Source: DATAPE01 sp034667525
GTDB taxonomy: Bacteria > Actinomycetota > CADDZG01 > WHSQ01
Assembly (NCBI GenBank): GCA_034667525.1
Contig: JAXDJO010000061.1
Location: forward strand, 24,102-88,101
DNA length: 64,000 nucleotides
Reading direction: 5' to 3'
Under the pieces are notes generated by a model, which saw only the letters and a list, made by a program, of their open reading frames with translations, searched no databases and had not been told where the DNA came from. Each line of letters opens with the position of its first letter. The first letter of the stretch is position 1. A program made the translations under genes and the position numbers. Positions 16,106-25,581 of this stretch are shown here, in pieces.

Positions 16106-18053
16106 CGATCTTGAAGATCTGGGCCGGTTGCCCCAAAGGGTCCAGGGTCACGCGGTTCTTTGGCCCCCGCCATTCGACGGCCGCACCCGAGAGCATCTCG
16201 TCCAGCCGGTAGGGTCTGCTCTCGTCCAATCCCAGTTGCAGCATGTCGAGCGTGACCGTTGTCTCCTGTGTCGAGAAGGGGTCGAGGCTGATCACCACAA
16301 GGATGGCATCGCGCCCCGGGATGGTCTTCGAGAAGGCTAAGACCTGGTCGTTGTCGGTGCTCTGAAAACACAGGTTGGTCAGCAATGCGAGAGCGGGTTC
16401 GTCGTGCCTGATCTGGTTGATCCGGCGGATGAAGGGAATCAGGGTTCCGTCCTCAGGTTCCCAACTGCGATGGCGCAACTCGTATTTCTCGGAGTCGAGA
16501 TACTCCTCGCTTCCCTTTCTCAACGGGATGTTCTCGTAGAACTCGAATCCCGAATAGACCCCGTAAGAAGGCGACATCAGTGAGGCGAGCGCAAACCTGA
16601 TCTTGAATGCCGGAGCGCCTCCCGTCTGGAGAAACTCGGTCAGGATGTCCTGCGTGTTGGTGAAGAAGTTCGGACGGAAATAATCGGCCATGTCCGTCTG
16701 CGTGAGCTCTTCGAGGTAATCCGTTAGCTCGCCCTTCTCGTTTCTCCAGGTGAAGTACGTGTAGGACTGGGTAAAGCCGAGCTTCGCCAACAGGCGCATC
16801 ACCTTTGGCCGCGTGAACGCCTCGGAAAGGAAGATGACGTCCGATCTCTCCCTCTGGACTTCGTCGATCAGCCACTCCCAGAAAGCAAACGACTTGGTGT
16901 GAGGATTATCGACACGAAAGATCGTTATCCCGTGCGCGATCCAGAAATCGACGACCGAATGAAGCTCGCGCCACAGGCCCTCGCGGTCCGGTGTGTCGAA
17001 GTTGATCGGATAGATGTCTTCGTATTTCTTCGGGGGGTTTTCGGCATACATGATCGATCCATCGGGGCGGTGATGGAACCACTCCGGATGCTCCATAACC
17101 CACGGATGGTCCGGCGAGCACTGGATCGCGAAGTCCAGGGCTACCTCGATCCCATGGCGGCCCGCCGTCTCTACGAAGTGGTCGAAGTCACCTAGAGATC
17201 CGAGATTCGGGTCGACCGACTTGTGGCCACCCGCTCGGTTCCCTATTGCCCACGGACTCCCGACATCTTCCGGTTGCCTGAGCAGCGCGTTGTTCTTTCC
17301 CTTACGGTGGGTTTCACCTATGGGGTGAATGGGGGGCAGATAGACGACGTCGAACCCCATGGACGCAACGGTTGCCAGGTGATCTGCCGAGGTTCGAAAA
17401 GTGCCGTGGCTTCCGTGGGGCCCGGTCGAGCGTGGGAAGAACTCGTACCAGGCTCCGAACCTGGCTCTCTCTCTGTCCACGGTCAGCTCCAGGAGCGGTC
17501 GATAGAAGGTCCCTCCCGTCCGGTCGGGGTGCCCCTCCATCGCCTCCAGAACCTCTGGGCCGAGAGCTGCTTCGATCTCCTCCTCGCCGAACGAGGTGGC
17601 CGTTGCCGACCGGCTCCTCAGCTCTGCCACGGCGTTTTCGAGCACGCCGCGAGAGTGGCGAGGGACCAGGGCCAGGCGGCGCTCGATCAGCAGCGCGCCC
17701 TCCTCCAGATCCAGCCCCGTTGCTTGACCGGCCTCCGCCTTCTTCAACAAGCCCCTGCGCCAGGTGGAGAAGTGATCGGTCCAGGCTTCGATCGTGTAGT
17801 GCCATCGGCCCTCCGTCAGCACCTGGAAGCTGCCTCTCCACCGGTCGTTGTCGAAGTGCGCCATCCGCGACTCGGAGGTGTTGCCTGCAGGATCTTCACA
17901 ACGGACCACTGCTGCGAGCACTGCGGTTCCGTCCCTGAAGATGTCGGCGGTGACGTCAACCGTGTCTCCCTTCACCGCCTTGGCCCTGTACCGTCCTCCG
18001 TTCAATTCAGGTCGTACTGCCTCGATAACTATGTGCTCATTACTGGCCGGCAT
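16095..18053 (-). CDS. glgE: Alpha-1,4-glucan:maltose-1-phosphate maltosyltransferase GlgE
   Basis: A 652-residue GH13_3 enzyme that elongates alpha-1,4-glucan with maltosyl units from maltose 1-phosphate. The N-terminal domain (about 1-190) is followed by the barrel with diagnostic segments NPPKKYEDIYPINFDT, FRVDNPHTKSFAFWEWLI (nucleophile Asp) and FLSEAFTRPKVM (acid/base Glu). These, especially NPPKKYEDIYP, separate GlgE from other GH13 enzymes. It is the first gene of the minus-strand operon and is divergent from glgP across 73 bases, so a shared promoter region is likely. In mycobacteria GlgE is essential because maltose 1-phosphate accumulation is toxic. Confidence 0.96.
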   Translation of the reverse strand: MPASNEHIVIEAVRPELNGGRYRAKAVKGDTVDVTADIFRDGTAVLAAVVRCEDPAGNTSESRMAHFDNDRWRGSFQVLTEGRWHYTIEAWTDHFSTWRRGLLKKAEAGQATGLDLEEGALLIERRLALVPRHSRGVLENAVAELRSRSATATSFGEEEIEAALGPEVLEAMEGHPDRTGGTFYRPLLELTVDRERARFGAWYEFFPRSTGPHGSHGTFRTSADHLATVASMGFDVVYLPPIHPIGETHRKGKNNALLRQPEDVGSPWAIGNRAGGHKSVDPNLGSLGDFDHFVETAGRHGIEVALDFAIQCSPDHPWVMEHPEWFHHRPDGSIMYAENPPKKYEDIYPINFDTPDREGLWRELHSVVDFWIAHGITIFRVDNPHTKSFAFWEWLIDEVQRERSDVIFLSEAFTRPKVMRLLAKLGFTQSYTYFTWRNEKGELTDYLEELTQTDMADYFRPNFFTNTQDILTEFLQTGGAPAFKIRFALASLMSPSYGVYSGFEFYENIPLRKGSEEYLDSEKYELRHRSWEPEDGTLIPFIRRINQIRHDEPALALLTNLCFQSTDNDQVLAFSKTIPGRDAILVVISLDPFSTQETTVTLDMLQLGLDESRPYRLDEMLSGAAVEWRGPKNRVTLDPLGQPAQIFKIGAP

Positions 18054-18126
18054 CGACCGATGTTAGCGGCGGGCCGTGAACCTTTACGGTGAGCCATGTC
18101 CAGAAAGAAAGTGAGACGCTACTCGA

Positions 18127-20679
18127 ATGAGAGCAATCCGCAGCTTCCCGGTCCGGGCCGCCGTTCCCCCGGCCCTCGAGACTCTCTTTGGGCTCGCGAT
18201 GAATCTCCGGTGGACCTGGGATAAGCCAACTGCCGAGCTGTTCCGCCGGCTTGACGAGGATGCGTGGGAACGCTCGGGTCGAGATCCCATCAGGATGCTC
18301 GGGTTGGTGTCCGGCCAGCGCGCCGAGGAGGCTGCGGGCGACCCAGCATTCCTTGCCTCGGTTGCGGCAGCCGCCGAAGATCTTTCCCGCTACCTATCCG
18401 AACCCCGCTGGTACCAAGAACAGGCGAACACGGCTTCCTTGCGCACCGTTGCTTATTTCTCGCCCGAGTTCGGAGTGTCGGAGACGATGCCCATCTATTC
18501 GGGGGGCCTTGGCATCCTCGCCGGCGATCATCTGAAGGCGGCCAGCGATCTGGGCTTTCCCCTGGTGGGTGTGGGATTGCTTTACCGCGAGTCGTTCCAC
18601 CAACGGCTCGATGCTTACGGTTGGCAACAGGAGCGCTATCCCTCCACCGATCCCCATGCGATGCCCCTGCGGCTTCTGACTTCCGACGATGGCTCGCCGC
18701 TCAAGATCGCGGTCGATCTGGCAGGAGCCAACTGCATTGCCCAGCTGTGGTCTGCGCAGGTCGGCCGGACTCCACTGCTGATGATGGATTGTGATGTGGA
18801 GGAGAACGAGCCTCCCCAGCGGGCGGTCACAGACCGGCTCTACTTTGGGGACAGCGAGCACCGTCTCCGCCAGGAGATCCTGCTGGGCATCGGCGGCGTC
18901 CGGGCGCTGGAGGCGGCGGGCTACGACCCCGACGTCTTTCACTCCAACGAGGGCCATGCAGGCTTCTTGGGGCTGGAGAGGATCAGACGGCTGGTTCAGA
19001 GGGAAGCGTTGACGTTTGCAGAGGCGCTCGAGGCCGTCAGGGCTACGACGATCTTCACCACTCACACTCCGGTGCCTGCCGGGATCGATATCTACTCGAC
19101 CGAGCTCATGGAGCGCCACTTCGGTGCGTTCGCCGACGAATGCAACATCCCCCTCGAAGAGCTTCTGAACCTCGGCAGGTTGGGGCCTTCATACGCAGAA
19201 GAAAGCGAAGACTTCAATATGGCCGTGATGGGGTTCCGCCTTGCCGGCCGGGCGAATGGCGTGAGCAAGCTTCATGGAGAAGTGTCTCGAAGGATCTTTT
19301 CTTCTATCTGGCCACAGGTTCCGGCCGGCGAAGTGCCGATCGGATACGTCACCAATGGGGTGCACGCGTCGACCTGGTTCGGCTCGGAGATGTTCGATCT
19401 TCTCGATGCCAGGCTCTCTCCGGGGTGGGCCGAGAGCGGACAGGTTCCCTGGAGCACCATCGCCGAAGTCCCCGAAGACGAGCTGTGGCAACAACGAAAC
19501 CGAGGCAGAACAGGGCTGGTGTCGTTCGTCCGGGAGCGCCTTCACGCCCAACTGATGGCGCGTGGAGCGTCTTCGTCAGAAGCGGAGTGGGCGCAAACCG
19601 TCTTGGATCCCGCTGTTCTCACGTTCGGGTTCGCGCGTCGCTTTGCTCAATACAAAAGAGGGACGCTGCTACTCACCGATGGAGAGCGACTGAAGCGGAT
19701 GCTGACATCCGCAACGCGCCCGATCCAGATCGTCTTTTCGGGAAAAGCCCACGCTGCAGACGAGGGCGGCAAGGAGATGATTCGGCAGCTGGTCCACTTC
19801 TCGAACGATCCGGAGATCCGCACGCGCTTCGTGTTCCTGGAGGACTACGACATGGAGGTGGCGCGGCGACTCTGTCAGGGCGTGGACGTCTGGCTGAACA
19901 ACCCCCGGCGCCCGTTGGAGGCTTCGGGAACGAGCGGCATGAAGGCCGCACTCAACGGCGTGATCAACTGCTCGATCCTCGACGGTTGGTGGGACGAGTG
20001 CTTCACGCCGGAGGTCGGCTGGGCCATCGGCAATGGCGAGACGTATACCGATCTCGCCCATCAGGATCATGTCGAGGCCCTCGCGTTGTACGACGTGCTT
20101 GAACGCGAGGTGATCCCTGCTTTCTACGAGCGCCCTGAGGGCTCTTTTTCGCCTCAGTGGATGAGCAAGATGAAGGCTTCCTTGTCCGGCCTCGGCCCGT
20201 TCGTGACGGCCGACAGGATGCTGCGCGACTACATAAGCCGACTTTACGAACCGGCGGCAGGACAGGGCCGCGAGATGTCCACCGATGCGTTTACCAGAAC
20301 GCGCGAGCTCTCGATGTGGAAGTCACGGGTGCGCGAGGCGTGGGACGACATCCATGTGGTCGGGGTGGAAGGAGATTCTGGGCCGGCCGACCTCGGGCAG
20401 GAGCGGACGGTCGTGGCGGACGTGCAACTCGGCAGGCTGTCGCCGTCAGATGTATCCGTTCAGCTGGCGCATGGCAGCGTCGGTCCGGGGGGTGAGCTCG
20501 TGGGGACGCAACTGGTCGAGATGCATCCCCACGAACAAAACGGCGAAGCCTGCCGCTATGAGGGCGGTTTCGTGGCTGCTTCTGCCGGGCTCTACGGTTT
20601 CACGGTGCGGGTTCTCCCGGCTCATCGGGACCTCATCGACGCGCACGATCTCGGCCTGGTGCAATGGAGCCCCGGCTAG
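18127..20679 (+). CDS. glgP: Alpha-glucan phosphorylase
   Basis: An 850-residue GT35 phosphorylase that releases glucose 1-phosphate from alpha-glucan using PLP and phosphate. The PLP-lysine motif is EASGTSGMKAALNGV. Other family blocks are YFSPEFGVSETMPIYSGGLG, HSNEGHAGFLGLERI and FTTHTPVPAG. This is the short, non-allosteric TIGR02094-type found in actinobacteria, with a C-terminal extension after about residue 690 of DUF3417-like or carbohydrate-binding character. Start is ATG at 18127. It lies back-to-back with the glgE operon, coupling glucan breakdown to synthesis. Its 3' end overlaps the convergent S66 peptidase gene by 47 bases. Confidence 0.95.
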   Translation: MRAIRSFPVRAAVPPALETLFGLAMNLRWTWDKPTAELFRRLDEDAWERSGRDPIRMLGLVSGQRAEEAAGDPAFLASVAAAAEDLSRYLSEPRWYQEQANTASLRTVAYFSPEFGVSETMPIYSGGLGILAGDHLKAASDLGFPLVGVGLLYRESFHQRLDAYGWQQERYPSTDPHAMPLRLLTSDDGSPLKIAVDLAGANCIAQLWSAQVGRTPLLMMDCDVEENEPPQRAVTDRLYFGDSEHRLRQEILLGIGGVRALEAAGYDPDVFHSNEGHAGFLGLERIRRLVQREALTFAEALEAVRATTIFTTHTPVPAGIDIYSTELMERHFGAFADECNIPLEELLNLGRLGPSYAEESEDFNMAVMGFRLAGRANGVSKLHGEVSRRIFSSIWPQVPAGEVPIGYVTNGVHASTWFGSEMFDLLDARLSPGWAESGQVPWSTIAEVPEDELWQQRNRGRTGLVSFVRERLHAQLMARGASSSEAEWAQTVLDPAVLTFGFARRFAQYKRGTLLLTDGERLKRMLTSATRPIQIVFSGKAHAADEGGKEMIRQLVHFSNDPEIRTRFVFLEDYDMEVARRLCQGVDVWLNNPRRPLEASGTSGMKAALNGVINCSILDGWWDECFTPEVGWAIGNGETYTDLAHQDHVEALALYDVLEREVIPAFYERPEGSFSPQWMSKMKASLSGLGPFVTADRMLRDYISRLYEPAAGQGREMSTDAFTRTRELSMWKSRVREAWDDIHVVGVEGDSGPADLGQERTVVADVQLGRLSPSDVSVQLAHGSVGPGGELVGTQLVEMHPHEQNGEACRYEGGFVAASAGLYGFTVRVLPAHRDLIDAHDLGLVQWSPG

Positions 20680-21700
20680 TCGCAGCCTCCGTGGCCTCGA
20701 AGATGTTCTCGTGCGAATCGAGCCGGCTCTCTACGCCCAGGGGCAGCGTCAGCATCGGATCGGTGTGCCCGCAGTCGATGTTGGCAAGGACCGGGATGGC
20801 ACGGCCGGTCGTGTGCTCCACCACAACCTGCCACAGCAGCTCAGCGGCGTCGGCGGTGTAGTTCATCGGCCGGCCCATGACGAGTCCGGCGATCTGCCCC
20901 AAGACCCCGAGATTCGCCAGATCGGTCAAGTAGGCGTCGACATGAGCCGGAGAGGGCGCCTCCTCTGAGGTCTCGAGGAACAGGATCGCCCCGCTGAGGT
21001 CGAGCCATTCGGCCGAGCCTTTGATATGCCACAGGATCGTCTCGAGGCAACCGCCCATCAGCGGACCCGTGGCAGAGCCTTGCTGCAGCCACCGCCACCC
21101 TGGATTCGGCCGCATGGCACGCGCTCTGCTGAGATCGGTCTTCTCGTTCCAGTCGAGGAACTCGTCGGTCCATTCCTTCGCGGCGTCGAATATGAGCGGC
21201 GACCCTCCGAACCAGGCAGCGCGCAGGCTGTCATCGGTGGGCTGCAGCACGCTGGGATATTCGGCCATCTCGAGGACGAGCGAGGGGCCGTAGAAAGTAA
21301 CCATGCCCGTGTGCTTCAGCAGAGCCCAATGAAGAACGGTCATGTCCGAGTAACCCTGGAAGATCTTCGGATTCCTCGAGATCATCTCGTAATCGAGGTG
21401 AGAGACCAGCTCGTTCGAGTGATTGCCTCCTGTGGCACACACGATAGCTTTGATCTCCGGATCGGCGAACGCTGCGTGAAGGTCGTCCACGCGTTCTGAT
21501 GCCGAGCCCGCCACCCATCGGCCCGACCGCGCCGCGTTGGCCATCATGCGCACTTCTAGCCCGAGCCCTTCGAGGTAGGCGACGCCTCGCTCGGCGCGAT
21601 GAGGCCACCGATCCACCGCAGGGAACGACGGAGACACGATCGCGACGCGGTCGCCTCGGTGCAACCTCGCGGGTTTCCCGAAAGGCCGGACTGCGCTCAT
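20633..21700 (-). CDS. S66-family peptidase (LD-carboxypeptidase/MccF-like)
   Basis: A 355-residue serine peptidase of family S66. Family features are GDRVAIVSPS near the N-terminus, the nucleophile region CATGGNHSNELVSHLDYEMI, GYSDMTVLHWALL, and the C-terminal Glu/His half (FLETSEEAPSP and DCGHTDPMLTLPLGV). S66 enzymes cleave LD-peptide bonds of murein or, as MccF, detoxify microcin C; the GGNHSN variant is closer to the MccF-like side. No signal peptide is visible, so it is cytoplasmic. It starts four bases after the glgX stop, an unexpected operon partner for a debranching enzyme. The last residues are encoded opposite the end of glgP. Confidence 0.88.
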   Translation of the reverse strand: MSAVRPFGKPARLHRGDRVAIVSPSFPAVDRWPHRAERGVAYLEGLGLEVRMMANAARSGRWVAGSASERVDDLHAAFADPEIKAIVCATGGNHSNELVSHLDYEMISRNPKIFQGYSDMTVLHWALLKHTGMVTFYGPSLVLEMAEYPSVLQPTDDSLRAAWFGGSPLIFDAAKEWTDEFLDWNEKTDLSRARAMRPNPGWRWLQQGSATGPLMGGCLETILWHIKGSAEWLDLSGAILFLETSEEAPSPAHVDAYLTDLANLGVLGQIAGLVMGRPMNYTADAAELLWQVVVEHTTGRAIPVLANIDCGHTDPMLTLPLGVESRLDSHENIFEATEAATSRGSIAPGRDRARR

Positions 21701-21704
21701 GTGC

Positions 21705-23792
21705 TCAGGCTCGCTCGAGCACGATCAAGGCGTGGTCTCCCACGCTGACACGATCGCCGTTGGTCTGAGCGTTTGTCACGCTGGGATCACCCGTGTCGAT
21801 CACGACTTTCCACGATCCGGGCAGCTGTGCGGGGAGCTTGAACGACTGCCCATGATCCTGGGCATTGAACAGAATGATGTAGCTCGCATCCCGGGCTCGG
21901 CTGCCGCGCAGGTCGGAAGTTGCAACGTCGTCCCCGTCAAGGAAGGCGGCCATTGCGCGGGCGGGCTCCGTCGCGAGTTGTTCGGCGGTCATCTCGAGGC
22001 CGTCGGGGGCGAACCACGCGATGTCTCTCCGTCTTCCATCCGCGCTCCCGGTCTGCAGCCATTCTCGGCGCCGGAAAGTGGCATGGCTTTGGCGAAAGGC
22101 CATCACGCGCTTCACGAAGCCGTGGAAGCTTGCACTCATCTCCTGCGGGCTCCAGTCCAACCAGGAATCCTCGTTGTCCTGGCAATAGCCGTTGTTGTTC
22201 CCGAGCTGGGTGCGATCGAGCTCGTCTCCCGCTAACAGCATCGGGACGCCTTGAGAAAGTGCGAGCGTCGTCAGGAAGTTGCGCTTCTGCCTGTTCCGCA
22301 ACGCCGCCACGGCAGCTTCCTCGGTGGGACCTTCGATGCCACAGTTCCACGAGCGGTTGTCATTCTCGCCATCACCATTGTTCTCGCCATTGCCCTCGTT
22401 GTGCTTCTCGTTGTAGCTGACGAGATCCTGGAGCGTGAATCCGTCGTGCGAGGTGATGTAGTTGATGCTGGCGTAAGGACGGCGCCCGTTCGGCTTGTAC
22501 AGATCGGAACTCCCGCTGAAGCGAGCTGCAAACTCTTCGATCGGGCCCCCCTGGCCTCGCCAGAAATCTCGCATGCTGTCGCGATACTTGCCGTTCCATT
22601 CCGACCACAGCCCGGGAAAGTTACCCACCTGGTACCCGCCTTCTCCGAGGTCCCACGGCTCGGCGATCAACTTCACCGTCGACAGGACGGGGTCCTGGTG
22701 GATGATGTCGAGGAATGACGACAGGTGGTCGACGTCGTACAACTCGCGTGCAAGGGCGGACGTTAGGTCGAAGCGGAACCCATCGACGTGCATCTGGACC
22801 ACCCAGTACCTGAGGCTGTCCATGATGAGCTTCAGCACCTGGGGATGAGGAGCGTTCAGTGTGTTGCCGGTTCCGGTGAAGTCCAGATACAAACTGGGAT
22901 CGTCCTTCCGCAGCCGGTAATAGACGCGGTTGTCGATACCGCGGAAAGACAACGTCGGGCCCAAGTGGTTGCCCTCGCCGGTGTGGTTGTAGACGACATC
23001 GAGGATGACTTCGATGCCCGCTTGATGCAGGGCTTTGACCATCTGCTTGAACTCGGTTACCTGGCCGCCAGACGCTCCCGCGGAGCTGTAGGCCGAATGT
23101 GGCGCGAAGTAGCCGATCGAGTCGTAACCCCAGTAGTTCGAGAGCCCCTGTTCGATCAGGTGCCTGGGATGTACGAAGTGTTGAACCGGAAGCAGTTCGA
23201 CGGCAGTCACGGACAGTGCTTGCAGATGCTCCACGATCTGTGGGTGGCCCACCGCGGCATAGCTGCCACGCAGCTCCTCAGGTATCCCGGGATGAGTCAT
23301 TGTGAGGCCTCGGACGTGGGTCTCGTAGATCGTTGTCTCGTGCCACGGGACGCGGGGACTGAGGTCACCGGCCCAGTCGAAGGATTCATCGATCACGACT
23401 GACCTGGGGATCGCCTCGCTTCCGCCGAGGGACGCAACGCCTGGCGAGCCCGGCTGCAAGCTGAAGAGCTCGGGCACGCATCTAACCTCACCATCGATCG
23501 CCTTGGCATAAGGATCGAGCAAGAGTTTCGACGCGTCGAACCGGTCGCCTCGGTCAGGAGCGAAGGGGCCCTTGACCCTGAACCCGTAGCGCTGTCCCGG
23601 CCCTACCCCGGCGAGATAGCCGTGCCAGACAGAGGCCGTCACTTCCTTCAGTTCGAAAGTGGTTTCGTGCGAGTCGTGATCGAACAGACAAAGCTCGATG
23701 CCCTCTCCATGCTCGGAGAAGACCGAGAAGTTCGTTCCCCGCCCATCCCAGCTAGCACCCAGGGGGTACTGATACCCGGGCCAAAGCTCCAT
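21705..23792 (-). CDS. glgX: Glycogen debranching enzyme GlgX (TreX-type isoamylase)
   Basis: A 695-residue GH13_11 debranching enzyme that hydrolyses alpha-1,6 branches in phosphorylase-limited glycogen. It opens with the typical GlgX N-terminus MELWPGYQYPLGASWDGRG and a CBM48 domain. Catalytic motifs are DGFRFDLTSALAREL (Asp), KLIAEPWDLGEGGYQVGNFP (Glu) and NYITSHDGFTLQDLVSY (Asp). The frame extends further 5' but that part is unconserved and antisense to the zinc-ribbon gene, so ATG at 23792 is chosen. This ATG shares the CATG tetramer with an opposite-strand ATG at 23791. It works with glgP in glycogen breakdown. Confidence 0.95.
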   Translation of the reverse strand: MELWPGYQYPLGASWDGRGTNFSVFSEHGEGIELCLFDHDSHETTFELKEVTASVWHGYLAGVGPGQRYGFRVKGPFAPDRGDRFDASKLLLDPYAKAIDGEVRCVPELFSLQPGSPGVASLGGSEAIPRSVVIDESFDWAGDLSPRVPWHETTIYETHVRGLTMTHPGIPEELRGSYAAVGHPQIVEHLQALSVTAVELLPVQHFVHPRHLIEQGLSNYWGYDSIGYFAPHSAYSSAGASGGQVTEFKQMVKALHQAGIEVILDVVYNHTGEGNHLGPTLSFRGIDNRVYYRLRKDDPSLYLDFTGTGNTLNAPHPQVLKLIMDSLRYWVVQMHVDGFRFDLTSALARELYDVDHLSSFLDIIHQDPVLSTVKLIAEPWDLGEGGYQVGNFPGLWSEWNGKYRDSMRDFWRGQGGPIEEFAARFSGSSDLYKPNGRRPYASINYITSHDGFTLQDLVSYNEKHNEGNGENNGDGENDNRSWNCGIEGPTEEAAVAALRNRQKRNFLTTLALSQGVPMLLAGDELDRTQLGNNNGYCQDNEDSWLDWSPQEMSASFHGFVKRVMAFRQSHATFRRREWLQTGSADGRRRDIAWFAPDGLEMTAEQLATEPARAMAAFLDGDDVATSDLRGSRARDASYIILFNAQDHGQSFKLPAQLPGSWKVVIDTGDPSVTNAQTNGDRVSVGDHALIVLERA

Positions 23793-23817
23793 GGCGCGGC
23801 AGCCTAAACTCAAGACT

Positions 23818-24534
23818 GTGGACGACGACTCATTGCAACGGTTGCTCGATCTGCAATCCGAAGACTTAACCATCAAACGTCTCGAAGAACGGCGCAGCTC
23901 GCTACCCGAAGCATCGCGGCTGGAACAGGTGTCTGCGCAGCTGGCCGAGCTCGAGGCGGATTCGGAGATAGCTCGTAAGCAGCTCCAGGAGGTCACGCGG
24001 GAGCATGGAAGGCTGGAGGGCGAGATCGGGATAGGTGAGCAGAAGATTCAGAAAGAAGAGCAACGCCTTTTCTCGGGCGCGGTCTCGAATCCCAAGGAGC
24101 TCGGCGCGCTGCAGGCCGAGGTCGCAATGTTGAAGCGCAAGAGAGGCGAGCTGGAGGATCAACTCCTGGAAGTGATGCTGCAGAAAGACGACGCCACGAC
24201 AACGATGAGCTCTCTGGACAAGGAGCGCTCCGAGTCCGCACAACAAGCCGGGGCACTAAAGGAGACGGTGGCAGCCATCATCCTCGAGATCGATAGTGAG
24301 CTTGCAGACCACACGACGAAACGAGCGGATATTGCTGCCACAATCCCGCCCGATCTGTTGTCGCTGTACGAAAGGACACGGGCCACAAAAGGCGGCGTGG
24401 GTGCTGCCGCGCTCATCGACAGCACGTGCCAGGGCTGTCACACACGGCTCCCTTCGAAGGAGGCGGAGCGCCTCCGTGCCGAGAAGGGTCTCCAGCGTTG
24501 TGACAACTGCGGCCGCATCCTCGTGGTGAAGTGA
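23818..24534 (+). CDS. C4-type zinc-ribbon coiled-coil protein
   Basis: About 238 residues: a long alpha-helical coiled coil (to about residue 180) followed by a C4 zinc ribbon, CQGCHTRLPSKEAERLR...CDNCGRIL. This matches the bacterial zf-RING_7/CT398-like family, usually next to RNase HI or Nif3-like genes, with possible roles in secretion or nucleic-acid handling. GTG at 23818 begins the conserved part (VDDDSLQRLLDLQ). An ATG at 23791 would add nine residues and overlap the glgX start codon. No clear ribosome binding site for either. The stop overlaps the RNase H-like gene start (GTGA). Confidence 0.85.
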   Translation: MDDDSLQRLLDLQSEDLTIKRLEERRSSLPEASRLEQVSAQLAELEADSEIARKQLQEVTREHGRLEGEIGIGEQKIQKEEQRLFSGAVSNPKELGALQAEVAMLKRKRGELEDQLLEVMLQKDDATTTMSSLDKERSESAQQAGALKETVAAIILEIDSELADHTTKRADIAATIPPDLLSLYERTRATKGGVGAAALIDSTCQGCHTRLPSKEAERLRAEKGLQRCDNCGRILVVK

Positions 24535-25007
24535 AGGGGGTTCTGCACACCGACGGAGGTGCCCGCGGCAATCCTGGGCCTGCCGGCATCGGTGTGGTTC
24601 TCTCTGTATCGGGGGGCCGAGCACTCGAGCTCGCGCGCTACATAGGGGAGGCAACCAACAACGTTGCCGAGTACCAGGCGTTGATCGCGGGGTTGGAGCT
24701 TGCCCTCCAGGAGGGAGTCTCGGAGATCGAGATCTACGTCGATTCCGAGCTCGTGGCCGCACAGGTGGAGGGTCGTTGGAAGATAAAGAACGACCGATTG
24801 AGAGCCTTGGCCGCCAAGGCCCGCTCCTTGATGGCCAAGTTCGAGACCGCTTCTATCAGCCAAGTCCGCCGACACCTCAACTCTCGCGCGGATGAGCTCG
24901 CCAACGAAGCGATGGACTCCGGAACCGCCGCGGACGGCGCTCGCCTGGGGGCCGGGGCGATGAGCTTCGATCTCGATGCGGACGTGGCCGCCGAGGACAG
25001 CCCCTAG
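24531..25007 (+). CDS. RNase HI-like protein
   Basis: A 158-residue reverse-transcriptase-type RNase H fold. Catalytic carboxylates are in place: HTDGGARGNPGPAG (Asp), NNVAEYQALIAGL (Glu), IYVDSELV (Asp) and NSRADELANEAMD (Asp). It lacks the basic protrusion of E. coli RNase HI and resembles the RNase H domain found alone or fused to phosphatases in actinobacteria. It likely degrades RNA in RNA/DNA hybrids. Translationally coupled to the zinc-ribbon gene by a 4-base overlap; start is GTG. Confidence 0.9.
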   Translation: MKGVLHTDGGARGNPGPAGIGVVLSVSGGRALELARYIGEATNNVAEYQALIAGLELALQEGVSEIEIYVDSELVAAQVEGRWKIKNDRLRALAAKARSLMAKFETASISQVRRHLNSRADELANEAMDSGTAADGARLGAGAMSFDLDADVAAEDSP

Positions 25008-25520
25008 TTGCTGCTCTGGCACCTTGGCGTGGGTGCGGCGCTTGTCTACGTGACCCTCGGACGCCGCCGGATCGACTACCGCTTCATACTCCTCGGGGCG
25101 GTGCTGCCCGATCTGATCGATTTCCCGCTCTCGTTCTCGTTCGGGTGGCCGGGCCATCGGGGGCCCTCTCACACTCTGCTTGCGGTCGTGATCGTGACGG
25201 TCTTCGTTGTCGTCGCCTTCCGAGGGACCAAACGGCTGTCGCTGTTTGGTCTCGGCGTTGGATGGCTGACCCACCTCGTGGCCGACGGTATGTGGTCGGT
25301 ACCCAGAACGTTTCTCTGGCCCGCGTTCGGAACTCGCTTCGGAGGTATCCCGCCGGAGCCCTATTCCACCGACCTCTTCGTGCATCCATTCAGCCACCTC
25401 ACTACCTGGGGCGGGGAAGTGGTCGGGGTGGCGATCCTTCTGTGGTTCTGGGTTGCCTTCCGTCTGGGAGATCGTCAGCGGCGGCGGGCGTTCCTGCACG
25501 ACGGACTGCTGCGTCCCTGA
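25008..25520 (+). CDS. Membrane-bound metal-dependent hydrolase-like protein (DUF457/YdjM type)
   Basis: A 170-residue membrane protein with about four hydrophobic segments. Family motifs are LLGAVLPDLIDFP, RGPSHTLLAVVIV and GWLTHLVADGM, which place Asp and His residues at a possible metal site. Such YdjM/DUF457 proteins are described as membrane-bound hydrolases without a proven substrate. TTG at 25008 directly follows the RNase H-like stop codon, so the three genes form an operon. The riboswitch of the next operon begins about 90 bases downstream. Confidence 0.78.
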   Translation: MLLWHLGVGAALVYVTLGRRRIDYRFILLGAVLPDLIDFPLSFSFGWPGHRGPSHTLLAVVIVTVFVVVAFRGTKRLSLFGLGVGWLTHLVADGMWSVPRTFLWPAFGTRFGGIPPEPYSTDLFVHPFSHLTTWGGEVVGVAILLWFWVAFRLGDRQRRRAFLHDGLLRP

Positions 25521-25575
25521 CGGAACCTGCCCCGCCGCAGACCGGCGGCGGCCCACGCGCGTAAGTCGTTCGATG

Positions 25576-25581
25576 TAGTCT
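25576..25581 (+). promoter_or_regulatory. Possible -10 box (TAGTCT) of the cobalamin operon
   Basis: A TAnnnT hexamer sits about 20-30 bases before the riboswitch fold in the gene-free stretch 25521-25862. No convincing -35 element is seen at the right spacing. A TTGACA at 25594-25599 has no matching -10 downstream. Confidence 0.3.
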
